From Nevskiales bacterium (GTDB lineage Bacteria > Pseudomonadota > Gammaproteobacteria > Steroidobacterales > GCA-2729495), in the NCBI GenBank assembly GCA_011526045.1, contig WYBE01000064.1, positions 39,793 through 103,792 of the forward strand: a stretch of 64,000 bases of DNA. The letters are read 5' to 3'. The position numbers were made by a program, and so were the translations under genes. Shown here piece after piece: positions 38,268 to 47,677 of the stretch (positions are counted from its first letter, which is position 1; each line of letters starts with the position of its first letter). The notes below the pieces were generated by a model. The model did not search any database. It had not been told where the DNA came from and saw nothing but the letters and a program-made list of their open reading frames with translations.

Positions 38268-39752
38268 ATGGGCAAGCCCACCGGATTCATCGAGTTCCTG
38301 CGCGAGTTGCCGGTCGATCGCACCCCGCGCGAGCGCATTCGCGACTGGGCCGAGTTCCACCATCAGCTGGAGGATAAGCGGCTGCGCCAGCAGGCCGCAC
38401 GCTGCATGGACTGCGGTATACCGTTCTGCCACACGGGCCGGATCATCAACGGCGCAGCCGCCGGCTGCCCCATCAACAACCTGATCCCAGAGTGGAACGA
38501 CCTGGTCTACCGCGGCCTGTGGCGCGACGCGCTGGCACGCCTGCTCAAGACCAACAACTTCCCGGAGTTCACCGGGCGGGTCTGCCCCGCGCCCTGCGAG
38601 GGCTCGTGCGTGGTCGGCATTCACGCCCCGCCGGTGACGATCAAGAACATCGAGGCCACCATCATCGACCGCGCCTGGGACGACGGCTGGATCGTGCCCT
38701 CGCCGCCGCGCGCGCGTACGGGCAAGAAGGTCGTGGTCATCGGCTCGGGCCCGACCGGGCTGGCCGCTGCCGACCAGCTCAACCGGGCCGGCCACCAGGT
38801 CACCGTGCTGGAACGCGATGACCGGCCGGGCGGGCTGCTCATGTACGGGATTCCGAACATGAAACTCGACAAGCGCGAGGTCGTCGAGCGGCGGCTGCGG
38901 CTGATGGAGGAAGAAGGCATCAAGTTCATCTGCAACGCGCACGTCGGCGAGAACGTCGAGGCGCTGCTGCTGCTGAGGGATTTCGACGCCACCGTAATCT
39001 GTACCGGTGCCACCCAGCCGCGTGACCTGGCGGTGGAAGGCCGCTCGCTCAAGGGCATTCACTTCGCGATGGATTATCTCCGTGCCAGTACCCAGGCGCT
39101 GCTCGCGGGGGCGCCGGACGCCTGCCCGATCCACGCCCGCGGCAAAGACGTGATCGTGATCGGCGGCGGGGACACCGGCACGGACTGCGTCGCAACCGCC
39201 ATGCGCCAGTCATGCCGGACCCTGACCCAGCTCGAGATCCTGCCAAGACCGCCACCGGACCGTGCCGACGACAACCCCTGGCCCGAATGGCCGCGCGTGT
39301 ACCGTCTCGACTACGGGCAGGAGGAAGCCTCCGCCCGCTTCGGCGCGGATCCCCGCGGGTACCTCACGACCGCCAGAAAATTCAGCGGCGACGAACAGGG
39401 ACAGGTGCAGCAACTGGTAACGGTGGAAGTCGGCTGGGAGAAGGACGCCCACGGCCAGTTCGTCATGCAGGAGCGCCCCGGCAGCGAGCAGGCACGGCCC
39501 GCCCAGCTCGTACTGCTCGCCATGGGTTTCACTGGCCCGGAACAGCCGCTGCTGGCCGAACTGGGCGTCGAGGTCGATGCACGCAGCAATGTGCGTGCCG
39601 AGCACGAAAAATACGCCACCAACGTGCCGGGCGTATTCGCTGCCGGCGACTGCCGTCGCGGGCAGAGCCTGGTCGTGTGGGCCATCAACGAAGGCCGCGG
39701 CGTCGCGCGCGAAGTCGACCGTTTCCTGATGGGCAGCACTGACCTGCCCTGA
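38268..39752 (+). CDS. gltD: Glutamate synthase small subunit
   Basis: A 494-residue FAD protein that passes electrons from NADPH to GltB. The N-terminal Cys clusters (CMDCGIPFCH, CPINNL, CPAPCEGSC) hold two [4Fe-4S] centres, followed by the FAD-binding GSGPTGLAAADQL and the NADPH-binding IGGGDTGTDCV. ATG 38268 (MGKPTGF) sits immediately after the gltB stop. It forms a two-gene unit with gltB. Confidence 0.98.
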   Translation: MGKPTGFIEFLRELPVDRTPRERIRDWAEFHHQLEDKRLRQQAARCMDCGIPFCHTGRIINGAAAGCPINNLIPEWNDLVYRGLWRDALARLLKTNNFPEFTGRVCPAPCEGSCVVGIHAPPVTIKNIEATIIDRAWDDGWIVPSPPRARTGKKVVVIGSGPTGLAAADQLNRAGHQVTVLERDDRPGGLLMYGIPNMKLDKREVVERRLRLMEEEGIKFICNAHVGENVEALLLLRDFDATVICTGATQPRDLAVEGRSLKGIHFAMDYLRASTQALLAGAPDACPIHARGKDVIVIGGGDTGTDCVATAMRQSCRTLTQLEILPRPPPDRADDNPWPEWPRVYRLDYGQEEASARFGADPRGYLTTARKFSGDEQGQVQQLVTVEVGWEKDAHGQFVMQERPGSEQARPAQLVLLAMGFTGPEQPLLAELGVEVDARSNVRAEHEKYATNVPGVFAAGDCRRGQSLVVWAINEGRGVAREVDRFLMGSTDLP

Positions 39753-39941
39753 TCCCGCGGCGAACTCCGCGATGCCGGTGCCCGGCCCGGACGCGGTCCT
39801 GCGCAGCCCGGACCCCGGGCTATGTCAAATCCGCGCTGTGCAGAGGCCGGCGACGCGGCCGCCGATTGCCGCAGGTGTGCCGGCAATCACGGTTCAGGCT
39901 ATTCCTTCCTGACACGATCCCGGTTCCAGCGGGATGTGGGC

Positions 39942-40907
39942 ATGGCGTTTGTCATTCTGTCAACGGGCACGATCACCCGATCGCGTCTGCATACGTTCCG
40001 GATCAGCACGCTGCTGCTGAGTGCCGGTCTGGTGCTATTGCTGACGCTGGCCGGCGCCCTGCGTGTCGGCTACACCTACGGGCGTGCCGCCCCGGCCGTT
40101 TCCGCTGCAGCCTCGGCGGTGCCGGATGCTTCGTACACCGAGTTTCTCGAGCGCCCGGAAGGCCGCGCGCTGATCGAGCGGATCGGCACCTTGTCGGGAC
40201 GCGTGATCCAGCTCGAGACCGAAGCGCAGGCGCTCGCGGCACGCATCGGACTGATACAGGACATCGGGCGCCGCACAGGCCGCCCCAGCGCCGCGGCCGA
40301 CAGCACCGGGACTTCCGCGGCAGTCCCGGCCGGCCCGAGTGGCGGACCGTTCCTCCCGGCGCCACCGGACGCCGATGCGCCAGCCGCCGGGGCCGGCAGC
40401 CGCGAACCTCCCGGCCTCCGCCGCCTGGAGCGCGAACTCGAGCAACTGGATGCCACTCTCGACCTGCTCGCGAGTGCGACGATGCCGCTGGAACTTGCCG
40501 GGATGGCGTTCCCGAGCCGCTTGCCGGTCAATGCGCCGCGGATCACCTCGGGCTTCGGCCTGCGCATGGATCCGATGACCCGCCGGCGCGCACGGCACAC
40601 CGGCATCGACTTCGCCGCCCCGCGCAACTCGCTGATCAGGGCCGCCGGCGGCGGCCGCGTGGTGTTCGCCGGTTACCGTTCCGCCTACGGCAACACCGTG
40701 GAGATCGACCACGGCAACGGGCTCTCGACCCGCTACGCGCACGCTTCGCGCCTGCTGGTCCGGCGCGGCGAGATCGTCCTGCCCGCGCAAGCGATCGCAG
40801 CGGTCGGCTCCACCGGTCGGTCGACAGGCCCACACGTGCATTTCGAGGTCCTGCGCAACGGCAGGCCGGTCGAGCCGAGAGATTTTCTGCACCCTACGGA
40901 CACCTGA
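39942..40907 (+). CDS. Membrane-anchored M23 peptidoglycan endopeptidase
   Basis: A 321-residue protein with one N-terminal membrane anchor (residues about 25-50), a periplasmic coiled/linker region rich in Ala, Pro and Gly, and a C-terminal LytM/M23 domain. The zinc motifs H-x3-D (HTGIDFA) and H-x-H (GPHVHFEVL) are both intact, so it should be an active endopeptidase. It starts MAFVILSTG. It precedes a small coiled-coil membrane protein and a bactofilin, resembling bactofilin-LmdC type clusters in which the cytoskeleton positions an M23 enzyme. Confidence 0.9.
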   Translation: MAFVILSTGTITRSRLHTFRISTLLLSAGLVLLLTLAGALRVGYTYGRAAPAVSAAASAVPDASYTEFLERPEGRALIERIGTLSGRVIQLETEAQALAARIGLIQDIGRRTGRPSAAADSTGTSAAVPAGPSGGPFLPAPPDADAPAAGAGSREPPGLRRLERELEQLDATLDLLASATMPLELAGMAFPSRLPVNAPRITSGFGLRMDPMTRRRARHTGIDFAAPRNSLIRAAGGGRVVFAGYRSAYGNTVEIDHGNGLSTRYAHASRLLVRRGEIVLPAQAIAAVGSTGRSTGPHVHFEVLRNGRPVEPRDFLHPTDT

Positions 40908-40921
40908 GGTCGCGTGAACCC

Positions 40922-41311
40922 ATGGCCGGATTCGCCAGCCACGATACGCAGCGCCTGACCCGGGCCAGCCTGGAGCTGGTGACGAGTCGTGCGCGCCGTC
41001 GCAACCTGGTGGCGGTGGCGATGGCGATGGCGCTGGCTGTGACCGCGGCGATCGCCATCCGGCAAGCGGATCCCATTGGTCGCACCGATCTGCGCGAGCA
41101 TATCCGGCAGCTGCAGGGTGAGTTCGAGCGCGCGCGGCTGGAACTCAGCGTGGAGCGCGCCACGCGTGCCGACCTGGAGCGGCAGATCCTGGAACTGAAC
41201 CGGCGCATCGCGGAACTGAACCAGCAGCTGGAGTTCCTGAACTCACGCGCGGACAGGAAATCGACGCTCAGGCAGCCACCGCGTCCGCCGGCCGGGCCAC
41301 GGCAAGGTTGA
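40922..41311 (+). CDS. Small membrane protein with periplasmic coiled coil
   Basis: I do not recognise a named family. The 129-residue protein has a short cytoplasmic N-terminus, one membrane segment (residues about 28-46, VAVAMAMALAVTAAIAI) and then about 60 residues of heptad coiled coil (LREHIRQLQGEFERARL, DLERQILELNRRI, ELNQQLEFLN), ending in a basic Pro-rich tail. It begins 14 bp after the M23 gene and its stop overlaps the bactofilin start, so it is likely part of the same machine, perhaps a linker or scaffold. Confidence 0.8.
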   Translation: MAGFASHDTQRLTRASLELVTSRARRRNLVAVAMAMALAVTAAIAIRQADPIGRTDLREHIRQLQGEFERARLELSVERATRADLERQILELNRRIAELNQQLEFLNSRADRKSTLRQPPRPPAGPRQG

Positions 41312-41754
41312 CCCGCTTGCTCTTCCGCCGTCGCAACCGTCAGATCGAAGTCACGCGGCTCTCCAGCCTGGTCGCCCCGAACGTGCGCATCCGGGGCGAC
41401 ATCGTCTTCTCCGGCGGGCTGCGCGTGGACGGCGCTGTCGAGGGCAACGTCCTCGGCAACGACAACGACCACTGCCTGCTGGTGTTGAGCAGCCAGGGCA
41501 GCATCCATGGCAACGTCCGCGTGTACGACGCCGTGATCAACGGCACGATCGAAGGCAACCTGGAAGTCGAGCACTTCGTCGAGCTGCAGGCCGGCGCGCG
41601 GATCACCGGCAACATCGTCTATCGCCAACTGCAGATGGACTGCGGCGCCACGGTGGAGGGCACGCTCGAGCGCCTTGGCGACGCGCCGGAGCCGGCGGGC
41701 GAGAACGTCGTGGATCTCAATCCGGCGGCCCGCGCAACGGGCGCCGGCTCCTGA
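41308..41754 (+). CDS. Bactofilin
   Basis: A 148-residue bactofilin (polymer-forming cytoskeletal DUF583 family). The central right-handed beta-helix is marked by repeated V-x-G-x-I steps: RGDIVFSGGLRVDGAVEGN, SIHGNVRVYDAVINGTIEGN and GARITGNIVYRQLQMD. Short disordered tails flank it; the N-terminus (LLFRRRNRQ) is basic and hydrophobic enough for membrane contact. The start is TTG 41308, whose codon overlaps the TGA of the upstream gene, so translation is coupled. Confidence 0.93.
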   Translation: MTRLLFRRRNRQIEVTRLSSLVAPNVRIRGDIVFSGGLRVDGAVEGNVLGNDNDHCLLVLSSQGSIHGNVRVYDAVINGTIEGNLEVEHFVELQAGARITGNIVYRQLQMDCGATVEGTLERLGDAPEPAGENVVDLNPAARATGAGS

Positions 41755-41981
41755 TGCACCGCCGGGCCTCGCGCCGGTCCGGCTCCCCGATTCCCGATGC
41801 GACCCGGCCATCCGCTCCGGTTGCACGCAGGCCCTGAACCCGCAGCATTGCAGCGGCCCGTCGCGCCGCCGGCGGACAATCTGTGCCCCAGTTCTTACCC
41901 GCCCGGCACGCGGCTGGGGCAACATGCCGTGATATCTTGGCCTCGGACTTTTCCGTGTCGGTTATACGGACGAACACAGAC

Positions 41982-42944
41982 ATGGCAGAGCGGCTTGCGG
42001 CGGTACCGGGCGACGCCCGCCAGTCCCGGGCGCGCGCGCTCGTCGAGCAGGCCATCCGCGAGGTGGGCCAGGTCATTCTGGGCAAGCCCGACGAGATTCG
42101 CCTCGCCATCACCTGCCTGCTCTCGCGCGGTCACCTGCTGATCGAAGACGTTCCCGGCGTCGGCAAGACCCTCCTTGCGCGCAGCCTCGCCGCCGTACTC
42201 GGGTTGTCGTTCCGCCGCATCCAGTTCACCAGCGACCTGCTGCCCGCTGACATCATCGGCGCGTCCGTGTTCGACCGGGAACGCGGGCGCTTCGAGTTTC
42301 AGTCCGGGCCACTGTTCGCGCAGGTCATCCTCGCCGACGAAGTCAATCGCGCTACGCCGAAGGCGCAGAGCGCCCTGCTCGAAGCGATGGAGGAACAACA
42401 GGTCAGCGTGGATGGAGTGACTCACGCGCTGCCGTCGCCGTTCTTCGTGATTGCCACGCAGAACCCCGTGCACCAGGTCGGCACGTTCCCGCTGCCGGAG
42501 TCGCAGCTGGATCGCTTCCTCATGCGCATCGGGCTTGGCTATCCGCCCGAGACGCTGGAGCGCAAACTGCTGCGCGGCACTGACCGGCGCGAGTTGCTCG
42601 GTGAGCTGCGCCCGGTGATGGGGCTTCCCGAACTCAGCGAACTGCAGGCGGCGACGCGCACCGTCCACCTGAGCGACGCCGTGCTCGACTACGTGCAGGC
42701 CCTCGTGCGATTCACCCGCGTGTCGCCCCAGTTCGAAACCGGCCTGTCGCCACGCGCCGCGGTGGATCTCGTCGCCGCGGCCCGCTGCTGGGCACTGGTC
42801 AGCGGTCATCCGGGCGTTTATCCGGAAGACGTGCAGGCAGTGTTCGCGGCGGTCGCAGGGCACCGGCTGCGACGGCGCGGCGAAGCCGCATTCGAGGCGA
42901 CGGACTGCGCCCCGGCGGTGCTCGCCGAGGTCGCCATTCCCTGA
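41982..42944 (+). CDS. MoxR-family AAA+ ATPase
   Basis: A 320-residue AAA_3 ATPase. Walker A is GVGKTLL in EDVPGVGKT, Walker B is ILADEVNRA, sensor 1 is IATQNP, and the arginine-finger region LPESQLDRF is present; the C-terminal lid follows. MoxR proteins act as chaperones on partner proteins with VWA or DUF58 domains. ATG 41982 gives a normal length; the ribosome binding site is weak. It is followed by DUF58 and transglutaminase genes. Confidence 0.94.
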   Translation: MAERLAAVPGDARQSRARALVEQAIREVGQVILGKPDEIRLAITCLLSRGHLLIEDVPGVGKTLLARSLAAVLGLSFRRIQFTSDLLPADIIGASVFDRERGRFEFQSGPLFAQVILADEVNRATPKAQSALLEAMEEQQVSVDGVTHALPSPFFVIATQNPVHQVGTFPLPESQLDRFLMRIGLGYPPETLERKLLRGTDRRELLGELRPVMGLPELSELQAATRTVHLSDAVLDYVQALVRFTRVSPQFETGLSPRAAVDLVAAARCWALVSGHPGVYPEDVQAVFAAVAGHRLRRRGEAAFEATDCAPAVLAEVAIP

Positions 42945-42983
42945 GCGCCACCGCCGTGACAGGGACCACGACCGGGTTCGATC

Positions 42984-43973
42984 ATGCGCACGGCATGGGC
43001 CAGGCTCCGCGACGGGGCCACTGAGCGCGCGCGCCGCTGGGCCCGCCGCCGCCAGGGTGCCGACCCGGCGCGCCTGCGGCTCGCGAGCGAACGCATCTAC
43101 ATCCTGCCGACTGCGGCCGGGCTCATCTATGCGGCGATGCTGGTGACGATGCTCGCCGGCTCGATGAACTACAACAACAACCTGGCCTTTGCGCTGACCT
43201 TCCTGCTCGCCAGCGTCGGCATCGTCGCCATCTACCATACGCACCGCACACTCGCCGGCCTGAAGGTTGATTTTCTCGGTGCCGAGCCGGTCTTCGCGGG
43301 AGATCTCCTGCGCGTCCGCTTTGCGCTCGTCAACGACGCATCCCAGGCGCGCGACGAGATCTTCCTCGACTGGTCGGGCTGTATTGAAGTCCCCGGCGGC
43401 GTGACGCCCGGAAGTTCGCGCACGGTCGCGCTGCCCTTGCCGACCACCGCGCGCGGACCCCGAACACTCCCGGCGCTGCGGCTGAGCACGCGTGCGCCGC
43501 TCGGGCTGATGCGCGCCTGGGCCTGGGTGCACCTCGACGAGCGCCCGATCGTGTACCCGCGGCCGGTGGCGCGCGCGGCCGCGATCCGCAGCCCCGACCT
43601 CGATACGCCCGCGGCGGGCCGGCGCGAGGGTGGCGAGGACGATTTCGCCGGGCTGCGCAGCTACCAGCCCGGCGATTCGCCGCGGCGCATCGCCTGGAAG
43701 AGCTACGCGCGCACCGGCGAACTGCTGGCGCGGGAGTTCCGCGGCGGGATGCGGGAAGAGCCGTTGTGGATCGACTGGGACTCGGTGGCAGCCTGCGACA
43801 CCGAAGAGCGCGTGGCGCAACTCGCCCGGCTGGTCATTGACGCCTTCGAGGCCGGCCGGACCTGGGGAATGCGGGGACCGGGGATCCGGCTGCCGCCCGC
43901 CAACGGCCGCGACCAGTTGCATCTTTGCCTGCGCACTCTCGCAACGGCCGGCTTGCCGGGGACGCCCGGGTGA
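42984..43973 (+). CDS. DUF58 domain protein
   Basis: A 329-residue protein with a basic N-terminus, two adjacent membrane segments (residues about 38-60 and 64-84), and a C-terminal DUF58 domain with the hallmark EDDFAGLRSYQPGDSPRRIAWKSYART. In this family the conserved segment is VWA-like. It lies between MoxR and transglutaminase genes, with its stop overlapping the next start (TGATG). The role is probably in envelope protein assembly, from context only. Confidence 0.93.
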   Translation: MRTAWARLRDGATERARRWARRRQGADPARLRLASERIYILPTAAGLIYAAMLVTMLAGSMNYNNNLAFALTFLLASVGIVAIYHTHRTLAGLKVDFLGAEPVFAGDLLRVRFALVNDASQARDEIFLDWSGCIEVPGGVTPGSSRTVALPLPTTARGPRTLPALRLSTRAPLGLMRAWAWVHLDERPIVYPRPVARAAAIRSPDLDTPAAGRREGGEDDFAGLRSYQPGDSPRRIAWKSYARTGELLAREFRGGMREEPLWIDWDSVAACDTEERVAQLARLVIDAFEAGRTWGMRGPGIRLPPANGRDQLHLCLRTLATAGLPGTPG

Positions 43974-45961
43974 TGGCAGCGCACGCCAGCGGCCGCACCC
44001 GCGAGCGACGCCAGGTGGCCTGGGCCGCCTCGGCGATCGTGTTCGGCGGCGCACCGCACCTCTTCGCGGTTGCGCCCTGGGTGTCCCTGCTCGTGCTCGC
44101 CATGGCCATCTGGCGCATTGCCGCCGCCGCGCGCGGCTGGCGGCTGCCGTCACTCTGGGTGCGCATCCCGGTGACGCTGCTTGGCTTCGCCGCGGTGCTT
44201 CTCACCTATCGCAGCGTGTCCGGCGTGGAAGCCGGCTCCGCACTGCTGCTGGTGATGGCGGGGCTGAAGCTGATGGAAACACGCGACGAGCGGGACCGCA
44301 TTCTGGTGGTGCTCATCGGGTACTTCCTGCTGTTCGCCGTGTTCCTGCGCGAACAGGCGATCTGGTCCACCGGCTGGCTGGCGTTCGGCGCCGTGGGAAT
44401 CACCGTAGCCCTGGCGCAGACCGCGCGCCGCGAACGGCTGCTGACCGTGCCCGCTGCGGTCACCCTGACCGGACGCCTGCTGCTCCAGGCCCTGCCGCTG
44501 GCGGCGATCCTCTTCGTGCTGTTCCCGCGGATTCCGGGGCCGTTCTGGGCCATACCCGGCGCGAATCTCACCGGCACCAGCGGCTTGTCCGGGGAAATCC
44601 GGCCCGGTGACATCACCGAACTCAGCCTGTCCGACGAGGTTGCCTTCCGGGTGCGTTTCGAGGGGCCCACTCCACCCGCGCAGTCGCTGTACTGGCGCGG
44701 CCCGGTGCTGGAGCGCTTCGACGGGCGCGCCTGGACCGCCGCGCCGCTGCCCGCCCGTCCGCGAGCGCCGCCGGCGCATGGGGCGCAGGGTGCCGAATTC
44801 GGCTATCAGATGATCCTCGAACCCCATGGGCAACGCTGGCTGCTGGCACTGGAGACACCGTTGCGCTGGTCGTTGCCGCGTGCAGCGCTGGGGCCGGGCC
44901 TCGAACTGCTGAGCGCCGAGCCGCTGCGCGAGCGCATCGGCTACCGCGTGCGCTCGGCCACCGGCGGCATCGGCGCAGTCACGGCCAGCGCGGAGACGCT
45001 TGCGACCAACCTGCGCCTGCCCGCCGGGCGCAATCCGCGCACCGCTGCCCTCGCCCGCGAACTGCGCGCACAGGCGCCCGGCGAGCGCGCGTTTCTCGAG
45101 CGGCTGCTGCGGCGGTTTGCCACCGAACCGTTCCACTACTCGCTCAGCGCCCCGCCTCTCGGTGCAGAATCCGTCGACGAGTTTCTGTTCGACGTACGCG
45201 TCGGATTCTGCGAGCACTACGCCTCCGCACTGGCGGTGCTGCTGCGTGCTGGCGGCGTGCCGGCCCGCGTGGTCGTCGGTTACCAGGGCGCGGAACGCAA
45301 TCCCTTCGGTGATTACTGGATCGTGCGCCAGGCCAACGCCCACGCCTGGGTCGAAGCCTGGCTGAACGGCGCGTGGCAGCGCGTCGATCCGACGGCCGCC
45401 GTAGCACCGGAGCGCATCGAGCGAGGCTATGCGGAGACACTCGCCGCCACGCCGCGCGTCGCCGAGCGGCTCTGGCGTTCGAATGCCTACATCAACCGCC
45501 TCGTATTGTCCTGGGACGCCGCCAACGCCGCCTGGGACCGCTGGGTGCTCGCCTTCGGCCCGGCGACGCAGGACGAATTGCTGCTGGCGCTCGGGTTCGA
45601 CGTGCCCCAGACCGTGCAGCTCAGCGGGCTCGCCGCGGGCGCCACCGCGATCTGCCTCATCGTCCTGGCGGTCGCGCTGCGCCATCGCACGCCCCGGCAC
45701 CGGGATCCCGCGGCGCGTCACTACGGCAGGCTCTGCCGGAGGCTGGCCGTCGCTGCCCGCCCGCGCGCCCCGGGTGAAACCGCGGAGCACTACGCCGAGG
45801 CGGTGGCCGCCGTGCGCCCCGATCTGGCCGCCGAGGCGCGGCGCATCACCGCCCTGTACCTGCGACTGCGCTACGGTGGCCCCGACGCCGAGGGCCTGGA
45901 ACGCGAACTGGCGGCGGCGGTCAGGGCGTTTCGCCCGCGGCCGGCTCACGCACCCCGCTGA
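43973..45961 (+). CDS. TgpA-type transmembrane transglutaminase
   Basis: A 662-residue protein: about six N-terminal membrane segments (to residue 200), a periplasmic DUF3488/transglutaminase-like domain, another membrane segment (about 565-587) and a C-terminal DUF4129-like part. The catalytic triad is visible: C413 (GFCEHYASAL), H457 (NAHAWVEAW) and D472 (RVDPTAAV). P. aeruginosa TgpA is an essential homologue in the same MoxR-DUF58 context. Its 3' end overlaps the convergent MFS gene by 41 bp. Confidence 0.92.
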   Translation: MAAHASGRTRERRQVAWAASAIVFGGAPHLFAVAPWVSLLVLAMAIWRIAAAARGWRLPSLWVRIPVTLLGFAAVLLTYRSVSGVEAGSALLLVMAGLKLMETRDERDRILVVLIGYFLLFAVFLREQAIWSTGWLAFGAVGITVALAQTARRERLLTVPAAVTLTGRLLLQALPLAAILFVLFPRIPGPFWAIPGANLTGTSGLSGEIRPGDITELSLSDEVAFRVRFEGPTPPAQSLYWRGPVLERFDGRAWTAAPLPARPRAPPAHGAQGAEFGYQMILEPHGQRWLLALETPLRWSLPRAALGPGLELLSAEPLRERIGYRVRSATGGIGAVTASAETLATNLRLPAGRNPRTAALARELRAQAPGERAFLERLLRRFATEPFHYSLSAPPLGAESVDEFLFDVRVGFCEHYASALAVLLRAGGVPARVVVGYQGAERNPFGDYWIVRQANAHAWVEAWLNGAWQRVDPTAAVAPERIERGYAETLAATPRVAERLWRSNAYINRLVLSWDAANAAWDRWVLAFGPATQDELLLALGFDVPQTVQLSGLAAGATAICLIVLAVALRHRTPRHRDPAARHYGRLCRRLAVAARPRAPGETAEHYAEAVAAVRPDLAAEARRITALYLRLRYGGPDAEGLERELAAAVRAFRPRPAHAPR

Positions 45962-47195
45962 ACAGCCAGGCGCCCGCGATGAACAGCACCAGCAGCGCAA
46001 GTACACCAAGCCGCTGGCTGCCGGTGACCAGGGCCACGACCCCGGCCAGCACCGGCCCGATGATGGCCGCAAACTTGCCGAGCATGTTGTAGAAGCCGAA
46101 GTACTCGCCCGTCTGCCCGGGCGGGACCAGGCGCGCGAAGAACGAGCGGCTCAGGCTTTGCACGCCGCCCTGTACGAGGCCGATCGCGATCGCCAGTGCG
46201 TAGAACTCCGCGGCCGAGTCGATGAAGACCGCCGCCACCGTCGCCGCCACGTACACGGCCAGCCCGAGATAGATCCCGGCGCGCGTCCCGATCCATTCCG
46301 CCAGCTGACCGAAGGCGAGCGCGGCGGGAAACGCCACGAAGTTCGTCACCAGCATCGCAAGAATGAGATCCCTGGTGGTCAGCCCGAGCGCGAGGCCGTA
46401 GTCGACCGCCATCTTGATGATGGTGTACACGCCGTCGATGTAGAGCCAGTACGCCACCAGGAAACGCCACAACTGTGGCTGGCTGCGCACGCGGCGCAGC
46501 GTCCCGACCAGTTGCCGGAAGCCCGACACCAGCGCCCCCGGGCCGCCGGCGCCGGGCTGGCCGTCGCGCACCCACAGCGCCAGCGGCACCGAGAAGGCGA
46601 GCCACCACGCGGCAACCAGCGCGAATGAGAGCCGCATGGCGTCATTGGCCGAACCAAGCCCGAACGTCGTCGGCCGCGTCACCATGACGACCGTCAGCGC
46701 AAACAGCAACGCGCCGCCGAGGTAACCGAGCCCGTAGCCGTACGCCGACACCCGGTCGTAGTCGGCCGGCGGCGCAACATCGACCAGCAGCGAGTCATAG
46801 AGTGCGTTGGCGGCGGCGAATGCGACCGAGGCGAGCACGTAGAGCGCAATGGCGAGACGCCAACCGCCGGCGCCCACCGAGCCGAGTGCCGCGGTTGCGA
46901 GCACACCGAGGCCGGTGATCCACAGCAGCCCGCTCTTGCGCCACCCGCGACCGTCCGCCAGCGCGCCAATCAGCGGTGCGGCGAGGGCGACCAGCAGGCT
47001 CGCGGCGCCGTTGGCGAGGCCGAGGCGAAAGGTGCCGACGTTCGAGGGTGCGCCGTCGTTCCAGTAGCCGGCGAGCATCACCGGCACGAAGGCAGTCATC
47101 ACTGCGAGGGCGAACGCCGAGTTGGCCCAGTCGTACAGCGCCCAGCCCAGTACCGGGCGCCGGGTCCACAGCCGGCCAGACGCGCCCTGGGTCAA
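45921..47195 (-). CDS. MFS transporter, UMF1/Atg22-like
   Basis: A 424-residue transporter with about 12 membrane segments. LGWALYDWANSAFALAV at the N-terminus is the hallmark of the UMF1/Atg22-type MFS family; GLVQGGVQSLSRSFFARLVPPGQTGEYFGFYN (split) is the second conserved half. The substrate is unknown. The start is placed at TTG 47195, which overlaps the rimI TGA, because the conserved protein begins a few codons later and no ATG exists; the start is uncertain. Confidence 0.88.
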   Translation of the reverse strand: MTQGASGRLWTRRPVLGWALYDWANSAFALAVMTAFVPVMLAGYWNDGAPSNVGTFRLGLANGAASLLVALAAPLIGALADGRGWRKSGLLWITGLGVLATAALGSVGAGGWRLAIALYVLASVAFAAANALYDSLLVDVAPPADYDRVSAYGYGLGYLGGALLFALTVVMVTRPTTFGLGSANDAMRLSFALVAAWWLAFSVPLALWVRDGQPGAGGPGALVSGFRQLVGTLRRVRSQPQLWRFLVAYWLYIDGVYTIIKMAVDYGLALGLTTRDLILAMLVTNFVAFPAALAFGQLAEWIGTRAGIYLGLAVYVAATVAAVFIDSAAEFYALAIAIGLVQGGVQSLSRSFFARLVPPGQTGEYFGFYNMLGKFAAIIGPVLAGVVALVTGSQRLGVLALLVLFIAGAWLFSGVREPAAGETP

Positions 47196-47677
47196 CCGGG
47201 AGGCTGCCGGCTGTCGAGACGGCACGCCAGGAGCACGGCATCCTCGCTGCCGAAACTCGCCCGGTAATAGTGCCGGCGCACGCCGACGCGCTCGAAGCCG
47301 TAATTCGCGTACAGTGCCAGCGCGGCCTCGTTCGACGGGCGCACCTCCAGGTGCATGCGTTCGGCGCCGGCACTGACTGCGCGCTGCATGACTACCTCGA
47401 GGAGCCGTCGGCCGTGGCCGCGACGGCGCTCGGCTACCGCCACGCATAGGTTCAGCAGGTGCGCCTCACCGGCCGCCACCGACATGATCGCGTAGGCCAG
47501 GATCTCGCCGCCACGCTCCAGGACCAGGCTCGTATAACCGGCGAGGAGACAGTCGCGGAAGATGCCGGCACTCCAGGGAAACTCGTAGGCCTGCCGCTCG
47601 ACCGCGGCGATCCGCGCAACGTCGTTCGGCCGCATCTCGCGGATCAGCGGTGCGAGCATGCTCGGGTTCGCGATCAT
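47192..47677 (-). CDS. rimI: Ribosomal protein bS18 alanine N-acetyltransferase
   Basis: A 161-residue GNAT enzyme. IREMRPNDVARIAAVE, the FPWSAGIFRDCL motif typical of RimI, the acetyl-CoA loop VAERRRGHGRRLL and YANYGFERVGVRRHYY are present. Its substrate in E. coli is bS18, encoded at the start of this window. ATG 47677 overlaps the stop of the uracil-DNA glycosylase gene (ATGA). Confidence 0.92.
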   Translation of the reverse strand: MIANPSMLAPLIREMRPNDVARIAAVERQAYEFPWSAGIFRDCLLAGYTSLVLERGGEILAYAIMSVAAGEAHLLNLCVAVAERRRGHGRRLLEVVMQRAVSAGAERMHLEVRPSNEAALALYANYGFERVGVRRHYYRASFGSEDAVLLACRLDSRQPPG

